A stretch of DNA of 9,447 nt from Caulobacteraceae bacterium. Lineage in GTDB: Bacteria; Pseudomonadota; Alphaproteobacteria; Caulobacterales; Caulobacteraceae. Shown piece by piece: positions 1 to 5,246 of this stretch (position 1 is its first letter; every line of letters starts with the position of its first letter). Under the pieces are notes generated by a model. It searched no databases. It saw only the letters and a list, made by a program, of their open reading frames with translations, and was not told the DNA's origin. The translations under genes and the position numbers were made by a program. The stretch is from NCBI GenBank assembly GCA_947456005.1, contig CANGRP010000085.1, positions 1 through 9,447 on the forward strand, read 5' to 3'.

Positions 1-1389
1 CAGGCGCAGGTCGCTCTCGTGCGGCACGGCCTGCCGGATGGCGTGGAAGACCGCGTCCACCGGACCGTCGCCGGTGGCGGCCGCCGCCCGCTCCTCGCCG
101 TCAACGGTCAGGACCAGGTCCGCCGTCTGCGGCCCCTCGGTGCCGGCAACGACGCGCAGGGACTTCACCTGGATGCGGTCGGCGCCGGAGGCGAGGGCGT
201 CGTCGACCAGGGCGACGATGTCGTCGTCGTAGACGTCCTTCTTCTTGTCGGCGAGGTCCTTGAAGCGCTGGAAGGCCTCGTTCAGGGCGTTCTGGCCCAG
301 CTCATAGCCCAGCCCCTTCAGCTTCTCGCGGAAGGCGTGGCGGCCGGAGTGCTTGCCCATGACCAGGTTGGTGCCGCCCTGCCCCACGTCTTCCGGGCGC
401 ATGATCTCGTAGGTCTCGGCGTTCTTGAGCATGCCGTCCTGGTGGATGCCGCTCTCGTGGGCGAAGGCGTTCTTGCCGACGATGGCCTTGTTGTACTGTA
501 CCGGGAAGCCGGTGATGGCCGAGACATAGCGGCTCGCCCGGGTGATGTGCTGGGTCTGGACCCCTGTCTCATAGAGCAGCCGGTCTCCCCGGACCTTCAG
601 GGCCATGACCACTTCTTCCAGGGCGGCGTTGCCGGCCCGCTCGCCCATGCCGTTGACGGCGACCTCGACCTGCCGGGCGCCGCCCTGCACGCCGGCCAGG
701 CTGTTGGCCACGGCCAGGCCCAGGTCGTTGTGGCAGTGGGTGGAGAAGATCACGCCATCAGCGCCCGGGACATTCTCGATCAGGTCGCGGAACACCGCCT
801 CGTACTCGGAGGGATAGGTGTAGCCCACCGTGTCGGGGATGTTGATGGTGGTGGCGCCGGCGCGGATGGCGGCCTCGACGCAGCGCCGCAGGAAGTCGCG
901 CTCGGTGCGGGTGGCGTCCTCGGCCGACCACTCCACGTCGCCGCACAGGTTGCGGGCATGGGCGACCGAGCGGGTCACCATCTCCAGCACGGTCTCGGGC
1001 TCCATCTGCAGCTTCCACTTCATGTGGACCGGGCTGGTGGAGATGAAGGTGTGGATACGGCCCCGCTCCGCCGGGCGGATGGCCTCGGCGCAGCGCTCGA
1101 TGTCCGCCTGCCCGGCGCGGGCCAGGCCGCAGACCGTGCTCTCGGTGACGATCTCGGAGATCCGGCGGACGGACTCGAAGTCGCCGTTGGAGGCGATCGG
1201 GAAGCCCGCCTCGATGACGTCGACCCTCATGTCCTCGAGGATCTTGGCCAGCTCCAGCTTCTCCTCCAGCGACATGGAGGCGCCGGGCGATTGCTCGCCA
1301 TCGCGCATGGTGGTGTCGAAGACGATGACCCGGTCCTTGGGGTCGTGCACAGGGGACGCAGCCTGGGCGTCGGGAGAGGTCGTGTTCAT
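1..1389 (-). CDS. leuA: 2-isopropylmalate synthase, 5' part (3' end beyond left edge)
   Basis: LeuA condenses acetyl-CoA with 2-oxoisovalerate to give 2-isopropylmalate, the first committed step of leucine synthesis, in the cytoplasm. The 463 visible residues contain the HMGL-like TIM barrel. It opens with DTTMRDGEQSPGASM (residues 25-39, metal ligand D30), and has STHCHNDLG (216-224, ligands H218 and H220) and NGMGERAGNA (246-255, N254 in the metal-site motif). HESGIHQDGM (311-320) and GKHSGRHAF (345-353) are typical of the linker region. From about residue 385 the C-terminal LeuA dimer/allosteric domain, which binds leucine in this family, begins. Family members are roughly 510-570 aa, so the C-terminal end of that domain is missing at the window edge. 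ATG at 1389 is the only plausible start: an in-frame TAA lies 10 codons upstream with no start codon between. No good Shine-Dalgarno precedes it. An attenuator-like leader lies directly upstream. Confidence 0.97.
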   Translation of the reverse strand, partial: MNTTSPDAQAASPVHDPKDRVIVFDTTMRDGEQSPGASMSLEEKLELAKILEDMRVDVIEAGFPIASNGDFESVRRISEIVTESTVCGLARAGQADIERCAEAIRPAERGRIHTFISTSPVHMKWKLQMEPETVLEMVTRSVAHARNLCGDVEWSAEDATRTERDFLRRCVEAAIRAGATTINIPDTVGYTYPSEYEAVFRDLIENVPGADGVIFSTHCHNDLGLAVANSLAGVQGGARQVEVAVNGMGERAGNAALEEVVMALKVRGDRLLYETGVQTQHITRASRYVSAITGFPVQYNKAIVGKNAFAHESGIHQDGMLKNAETYEIMRPEDVGQGGTNLVMGKHSGRHAFREKLKGLGYELGQNALNEAFQRFKDLADKKKDVYDDDIVALVDDALASGADRIQVKSLRVVAGTEGPQTADLVLTVDGEERAAAATGDGPVDAVFHAIRQAVPHESDLRL

Positions 1390-1442
1390 GGTGAGTCTCG
1401 CGGTTCGCGGGGGGTCTTAATCAGGTCGGGTGTGAGGGTCAT
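1386..1442 (-). CDS. Possible 18-codon upstream ORF overlapping the leuA start
   Basis: An ATG at 1442 opens an 18-codon frame (MTLTPDLIKTPREPRDSP) whose TGA (1388-1386) overlaps the leuA ATG in an ATGA junction. Because leuA lacks a recognisable ribosome binding site, termination of this short ORF and re-initiation at leuA would be a plausible way to translate leuA. A GGGG run sits immediately before this ATG, too close to be a normal Shine-Dalgarno, and that run also belongs to the 3' arm of the long leader hairpin. So access to this start could depend on RNA folding. The ORF is short enough to occur by chance and the peptide resembles nothing I know. Confidence 0.3.
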   Translation of the reverse strand: MTLTPDLIKTPREPRDSP

Positions 1443-1529
1443 CCCCTGAAACGCCCGGCCGCGATGTCGCGCAGCCTGAAGAGGCGCTCAGGGGCGACTA
1501 AGCCCCCGCTGAAGGCCAAGAAGGGGCGC
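1406..1529 (-). promoter_or_regulatory. Leader RNA with mutually exclusive hairpins (candidate leucine attenuator)
   Basis: Reading the minus-strand RNA, five segments can pair alternatively. GCCCC (1527-1523) pairs with GGGGC (1506-1502) across a loop holding three leucine codons. CGGGGGC (1508-1502) pairs with GCCCCUG (1495-1489). CCCCUGAG plus CGCCU (1494-1482) pairs with GGGCG-U-UUCAGGGG (1456-1443), giving 13 pairs with one bulged U at 1451. UCAGG (1449-1445) can instead pair with CCUGA (1425-1421). The leader peptide stop codon (1490-1488) lies inside the third segment, so a ribosome finishing the peptide would mask it, while a ribosome stalled on leucine codons would leave the 13-bp stem free to form. 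This is the logic of amino-acid attenuation. No strong U-tract follows any stem, so termination may be weak or Rho-assisted, or control may be translational. Pairings were found by eye; no energies were computed. Confidence 0.55.
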
Positions 1530-1541
1530 AACCGCGATCAT
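1488..1541 (-). CDS. Candidate leucine leader peptide (17 aa), probably leaderless
   Basis: The frame ATG(1541) to TGA(1490-1488) encodes MIAVAPLLGLQRGLSRP. Four of 17 residues are leucine and all four use CTT (1523-1521, 1520-1518, 1514-1512, 1502-1500), a codon seen only sporadically in the neighbouring genes, which use mostly CTG and CTC. The peptide also has Ile and Val near its start. Rare cognate codons just before competing hairpins, upstream of the first gene of leucine synthesis, are the hallmark of an attenuation control peptide. The candidate -10 element ends seven bases before the ATG, so the transcript would begin at or next to the start codon (leaderless), which fits the absence of a Shine-Dalgarno. 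It is not claimed to be homologous to enterobacterial LeuL; the function is inferred from composition and position. Confidence 0.62.
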   Translation of the reverse strand: MIAVAPLLGLQRGLSRP

Positions 1542-1548
1542 GGGGGTG

Positions 1549-1577
1549 GTCCTAGCGAAACGAGGACGGTCGCGCAA
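1549..1577 (-). promoter_or_regulatory. Candidate leuA promoter
   Basis: On the minus strand, GCTAGGAC (1556-1549) matches the Caulobacter housekeeping -10 consensus GCTANAWC at all but one position. Fourteen bases upstream lies TTGCGCG (1577-1571), which shares only TTG and the last base with the -35 consensus TTGACGS. Spacing is at the upper end of the known 10-14 range. Predicted transcription start is about 1541-1543, on the ATG of the leader peptide. The -35 lies inside the promoter-proximal 17-bp dyad. Confidence 0.55.
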
Positions 1578-1588
1578 GAGTCTTGCGC
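1572..1588. promoter_or_regulatory. 17-bp perfect dyad overlapping the leuA -35 (candidate operator, proximal site)
   Basis: GCGCAAGA-G-TCTTGCGC is a perfect 8-bp inverted repeat around one base, with core GCAAG-AGT-CTTGC. It covers the proposed -35 of leuA, so a dimeric protein bound here would be expected to block RNA polymerase. The central five bases are GAGTC (1578-1582), a GANTC adenine-methylation site. A one- to three-base loop is too tight for a good RNA hairpin, and no U-tract follows on either strand, so an operator is more likely than a terminator of the upstream DedA-like gene. The binding protein cannot be named. Confidence 0.5.
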
Positions 1589-1612
1589 AGATTTCGCTTT
1601 GGAGCCCCCACT

Positions 1613-1629
1613 CGGCAAGAACCTTGCGC
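1613..1629. promoter_or_regulatory. Second copy of the dyad (candidate operator, distal site)
   Basis: CGGCAAGAACCTTGCGC has the same perfect core, GCAAG-N3-CTTGC (1615-1627), as the proximal dyad and matches it at 13 of 17 positions when aligned on the minus strand. Its centre (1621) is 41 bp from the proximal centre (1580), close to four helical turns, so both would face the same side of the DNA. The central spacer differs (AAC rather than AGT), so the GANTC site is absent here. It lies between the DedA-like stop codon and the leuA promoter. Confidence 0.47.
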
Positions 1630-1663
1630 GAATGGGCCAGGCCGGAACCCCATCAGGGCCGCA

Positions 1664-2365
1664 TCAGGGCGATCCGCGCGACCGCAGCCAATTCCGCGCC
1701 GCCAGGCCCAGGGCGATCCAGAGCACCAGCCCGGCGGCCAGGGCGGCCAGGCTCTCGACGCCGCCGCCGGTCAGGACATGCAGGATCGACTTCCCGGCGA
1801 AGGCGGTCAGGGCGATCTTGGGGATGATGCCAAGGGCGGTCCCGGCGGCGAAGTCCCGGACGCGGATCGGCGTCACGCCCGCCGCCATGTTGACCACGAT
1901 GAAGGGTGCGGACGGCACGACGCGGACCACCAGGCTGGCCAGGAAGCCGTTGCGGGCGACCAGGGCCATGAAGCGGTCCAGGCTCTCGCTGGAGAACATC
2001 TGCAGCGTCCGGGCCCCGGCGGAGCGCCCGAGCCAGAAACCGATCATCGCCGAGACCAGGGTCCCGACCCAGCTGTAGATCGCCCCGTTGACGGGCCCGA
2101 AGGCGACGACAGCGGCGGCGATCAGGACGAACTGGGGCGCGCCCAGGAAGGCCAGTCCGGCGAAGGCCGCCACCGCCATCGGCAGGGCCCAGGGGCCGTG
2201 GGCCGCGCCGAGCCAGCCCTCCAGGGCCGCCTCGCTGTCGAACCCCATGAGCCGGGCGCCGAAGACAAAGACCAGACCCACCCCTCCGAACAGGAGGAAG
2301 GACACGCCGAGGCTGACCCAGGCCCGGGCGTCCATGTTGCTGACCATGTGGAACAGGCGGCGCAT
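1664..2365 (-). CDS. TVP38/TMEM64 family (VTT/DedA-like) inner-membrane protein
   Basis: The 233-aa product is strongly hydrophobic, with segments near residues 15-37, 58-90, 94-112, 140-160, 172-192 and 203-222. The central part fits the VTT (SNARE-associated/DedA-like) domain: FGPVNGAIYSWVGTLVSAMI (89-108), then FWLGRSAG, then the conserved RVVPSAPFIVVNMAAGVTP (148-166) with a proline- and glycine-rich re-entrant segment. Such proteins sit in the cytoplasmic membrane and several relatives are linked to lipid scrambling or flipping; the substrate here is unknown. The start is uncertain: ATG at 2365 has GGGGG only one base away, and in-frame ATGs follow at residues 7 and 11. It runs divergently from the aminotransferase gene and in the same direction as leuA, 274 bp upstream of it. 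With a separate promoter proposed for leuA they need not form one operon. Confidence 0.85.
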   Translation of the reverse strand: MRRLFHMVSNMDARAWVSLGVSFLLFGGVGLVFVFGARLMGFDSEAALEGWLGAAHGPWALPMAVAAFAGLAFLGAPQFVLIAAAVVAFGPVNGAIYSWVGTLVSAMIGFWLGRSAGARTLQMFSSESLDRFMALVARNGFLASLVVRVVPSAPFIVVNMAAGVTPIRVRDFAAGTALGIIPKIALTAFAGKSILHVLTGGGVESLAALAAGLVLWIALGLAARNWLRSRGSP

Positions 2366-2470
2366 GCCCCCGAGTCGCGCGGTCCGGCCGCCGGGTCAAG
2401 GCGGCTTTGGGTCGGGTGGCTTGGGGTTGGGCGGCTGTGGCGCCGCCGGCCTATCCCGCGGCGAAGGCTT

Positions 2471-2482
2471 GGGATAAATCCC
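2471..2482. promoter_or_regulatory. 12-bp palindrome upstream of the aminotransferase gene
   Basis: GGGATAAATCCC is a perfect palindrome 32 bp before the aminotransferase ATG and contains the AT-richest stretch of the divergent 149-bp intergenic region (2366-2514). It could be an operator or overlap a -10 element (GATAAA), but no matching -35 was seen. The same region also has GGCGGC/GCCGCC arms (2430-2435 and 2442-2447) and a GAGTC site at 2493. Confidence 0.3.
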
Positions 2483-2514
2483 GCTGCACCACGAGTCTTC
2501 GACGGGAGCCCCAC

Positions 2515-3717
<1,203 letters not shown>

Positions 3718-3719
3718 CG

Positions 3720-3893
3720 ATGACGCTCGTCAGCCTCTCCAAGGCCCGCAAGGCCCGGGCGAAGGCGGCGGACAAGGCCCAGGCCGCCGAGAACCGCGTC
3801 GCTTTCGGGCGCACCAAGGCGGAGAAGGCTCTCTCGAAGTCCGAAACCGCCCTGACCCGCCGCCGCCTGGACGACAAGCGCCTCGAGACGTAA
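3720..3893 (+). CDS. DUF4169 family small protein
   Basis: This 57-aa, highly basic, Ala/Lys/Arg-rich protein begins MTLVSLSKARKARAKAADKA, continues with ENRVAFGRTKAEK and ends RRRLDDKRLET. That is the pattern of DUF4169, a short alphaproteobacterial family of unknown function with a conserved N-R-x-x-F-G-R-T-K core and a terminal L-D-x-x-R-L. It is predicted to be a single charged helix or coiled coil without membrane segments. Its ATG lies two bases after the aminotransferase stop, with GGTGAAG overlapping the end of that gene as a possible ribosome binding site, so translation is probably coupled. The family assignment comes from remembered family features. Confidence 0.82.
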   Translation: MTLVSLSKARKARAKAADKAQAAENRVAFGRTKAEKALSKSETALTRRRLDDKRLET

Positions 3894-3919
3894 CGGCCGC
3901 GGGAAATGCGGCGACGCCA

Positions 3920-4029
3920 TTGACCCCCTCCGGCCCGCTGCGCGGTCCACCTCCCCCTGGGGGGAGGAATTAGGGAGCCGATTGCTCCCACAAGGGGGAG
4001 CTCCGACCGAAGGTCGGTGAGGGGGTCAA
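3920..4029. repeat. Intergenic multi-hairpin palindromic repeat, copy 1
   Basis: A 110-bp element is bounded by the perfect inverted repeat TTGACCCCCTC (3920-3930) / GAGGGGGTCAA (4019-4029). Inside are four smaller hairpins: GGCCCGC-TGC-GCGGTCC with one mismatch, CCTCCCC-CTGG-GGGGAGG, GCTCCC-ACAAGG-GGGAGC, and CCGACC-GAA-GGTCGG. The whole can fold into a cruciform. It lies between the convergent ends of the DUF4169 and COQ4-family genes and could act as a bidirectional terminator or RNA-stability element. It resembles the dispersed GACCCCCTC...GAGGGGGTC intergenic repeats common in alphaproteobacteria. Confidence 0.88.
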
Positions 4030-4042
4030 CGGCCCCTCAGCA

Positions 4043-4136
4043 GACCCCCTCCGGCCCGCTGCGCGGGCCACCTCCCCCTGGGGGGAGGAATAAGTCTGCA
4101 ATTGCTCCCCATCAGGGGGAGCTGACTGAGGGGGTC
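4043..4136. repeat. Intergenic multi-hairpin palindromic repeat, copy 2
   Basis: A second, direct-orientation copy of 94 bp, bounded by GACCCCCTC (4043-4051) and GAGGGGGTC (4128-4136). The first hairpin is perfect here (GGCCCGC-TGC-GCGGGCC), whereas copy 1 has a mismatch. The last hairpin of copy 1 (CCGACC-GAA-GGTCGG) is missing and replaced by a few bases (TGACT). The two copies are 13 bp apart. The right end lies 27 bp from the COQ4-family stop codon. Confidence 0.88.
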
Positions 4137-4163
4137 AGCGGCCTCGCCGGCGCGCCGCCTGCC

Positions 4164-4916
4164 TCAGACCGCCGGGATGATGTCGCGGGCTTCGGGGGGA
4201 ATGGCGTCGTAGATCGTCGGCGGGGTGATGCCCAGGCGACGACGGGCCGCCTCCAGGGGCTCAGCGAAGAGGGCCTCGTAGTCCTCGCCCAGCAGCCAAT
4301 GGGCCGTCTTGCCGCGCCGGTAGCCCTGAAGGATGGCCCGGGCGTAGGGGTGCTTGCCCTTGCGGGTGCGGGAGACCGCGCCCAGGGCGATCAGGGCCCA
4401 TCCCAGGCTGCGGGTCTGGGGATAGGAAAAGGCCACCAGGCAGGCCTCACCCAGGCCGTCGCGGCCATAGCCGGTCAGGACATGCCAGACATCGTGGACG
4501 TCTCGGGTGCGGCGGGCCATCCAGGCGACGGGGTGCGGGGTGTCGATCTCGCCGCCTGTCTCGCGGCTGACCTCGGCCAGGCCGTCGGCGGAGATCTGCT
4601 GGCTGCGGATGAAGTGGCGGTAGGCCGCGCCGACGGACCCCTCAGGGAAGGTGTCGAGCCAGGCGTCATCCATCAGCTTGCGGGCCAGTTCGACCCGCTG
4701 GTAGGCGATGCGGCCGCCCCGGGGGGTGGTGTAAAGCCGCCGGTAGTTCGCGTTCATGGCGTCGCCGGTCAGGGCCCGCATGATCTCGAAGACCTGGCGG
4801 GTGTCCTCCTTGTCGCGCAGCAGGCGGCGCAGGGCCTTGAGGGCTGCGCCCCAGTCGCGGCGGGGCTTCGGGAGGGGGGTGTCGGCGGTCAGAACGTCGG
4901 CGGCCATGGCGTCCAC
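4164..4916 (-). CDS. coq4: COQ4-family ubiquinone biosynthesis protein
   Basis: The 250-aa product carries the COQ4 signature HDxxH-x11-E exactly: H141, D142 and H145 in RDVHDVWHVLTGYGRDGLGE, with E157. The motif binds a metal in this family. COQ4 proteins act in ubiquinone synthesis, and work on eukaryotic COQ4 implicates it in oxidative decarboxylation of the C1 position of the quinone ring. Other family-like stretches are ALTGDAMNANYRRLYTTPRG and the C-terminal LGITPPTIYDAIPP. The frame opens with GTG at 4916 (MDAMAAD), and an ATG three codons later (4907) is an equally good start; neither has a clear Shine-Dalgarno. It is convergent with the DUF4169 gene and divergent from the ribbon-helix-helix gene, so it is probably transcribed alone. 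Confidence 0.88.
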   Translation of the reverse strand: MDAMAADVLTADTPLPKPRRDWGAALKALRRLLRDKEDTRQVFEIMRALTGDAMNANYRRLYTTPRGGRIAYQRVELARKLMDDAWLDTFPEGSVGAAYRHFIRSQQISADGLAEVSRETGGEIDTPHPVAWMARRTRDVHDVWHVLTGYGRDGLGEACLVAFSYPQTRSLGWALIALGAVSRTRKGKHPYARAILQGYRRGKTAHWLLGEDYEALFAEPLEAARRRLGITPPTIYDAIPPEARDIIPAV

Positions 4917-5009
4917 TAAACAGTGCTCAGTTCCCGGGAAGTAACCCTGCGACGAACGGGATTCAAGGGCCTGCCGTCAGCGGCCTGCATGATGTAATCC
5001 TGGCGGCGC
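4917..5009. other. Short divergent intergenic region between coq4 and the RHH gene
   Basis: These 93 bases should hold the promoters of both divergent genes. A GATTC (GANTC-type) site lies at 4960-4964. No convincing -35/-10 pair was found on either strand; TGTAAT at 4992-4997 is the closest -10-like string on the plus strand. A 31-codon minus-strand frame spans the region (about 5011 down to a TAG at 4918-4916) but its codon use does not look coding. Confidence 0.35.
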
Positions 5010-5213
5010 ATGACCCTCGCCAAGCGCTCCCTCAACCTCGCCGGCCACGCCACCTCCCTGGCGCTGGAGCCTGAATTCTGGGCGGTCCTGGAGGCCATGG
5101 CCTCCACAAGGGGCCTGCGCCTGTCCGCCCTGGTGGCCGAGATCGACGCCGGCCGGGGAGCCCGCCCCCTCGCCTCCGCCTGCCGGGTCGCGGCCCTGAA
5201 GTCGAAGGGCTGA
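5010..5213 (+). CDS. Ribbon-helix-helix domain protein (67 aa)
   Basis: The product begins MTLAKRSLNLAGHATSLALE, followed by PEFWAVLEAMASTRGLRLSA, LVAEIDAGRG and a C-terminal PLASACRVAAL. This is the layout of the alphaproteobacterial RHH_4-type family: a short basic beta strand (KRSLNLAGHATSLAL) that would pair in a dimer, then two helices with the FW and L-S-x-L-V-x-E-I-D positions typical of the family. Such proteins are predicted small DNA-binding dimers; the target is unknown. Upstream, ATG ATG TAA closes the frame at 4989, so 5010 is the first usable start; GGCGG just before it is a weak ribosome binding site. The helicase gene follows after 33 bp. In other alphaproteobacteria I recall this family beside DUF4169; here the two are separated. 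Confidence 0.82.
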   Translation: MTLAKRSLNLAGHATSLALEPEFWAVLEAMASTRGLRLSALVAEIDAGRGARPLASACRVAALKSKG

Positions 5214-5231
5214 ATCCTCCCCGCCGCGCGT

Positions 5232-5239
5232 GCTACATC
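5232..5239 (+). promoter_or_regulatory. Candidate -10 element of the helicase gene (leaderless start)
   Basis: GCTACATC matches the Caulobacter -10 consensus GCTANAWC at every fixed position. It ends seven bases before the helicase ATG (5247), so transcription would start at or next to the A of the start codon, which agrees with the lack of a Shine-Dalgarno there. No good TTGAC-like -35 lies 10-14 bp upstream; a GAATC methylation site (5212-5216) occupies that region. Confidence 0.5.
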
Positions 5240-5246
5240 CGTTCCC

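Noticed and set aside
19..1449. A 476-codon open frame on the plus strand opposite leuA.
   Set aside because: It is the complement of a clearly identified leuA; long antisense frames are expected at this GC content. The translation is Gly/Ala/Val/His/Asp-rich with no recognisable domain.
1572..1588. The proximal dyad as an intrinsic terminator for the DedA-like gene.
   Set aside because: The loop would be only one to three bases, no U-tract follows, and a second copy with the same core lies 41 bp away, which fits an operator pair better.
2393..2399. TTGACCC on the minus strand as a -35 for the DedA-like gene.
   Set aside because: It matches the -35 consensus at six of seven positions, but no GCTANAWC-like -10 lies 10-14 bp downstream.
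3920..4136. A CRISPR array or the ends of an insertion sequence.
   Set aside because: There are only two copies, each about 100 bp with internal hairpins and a 13-bp gap. No transposase or cas gene is present and no clear target-site duplication was seen.
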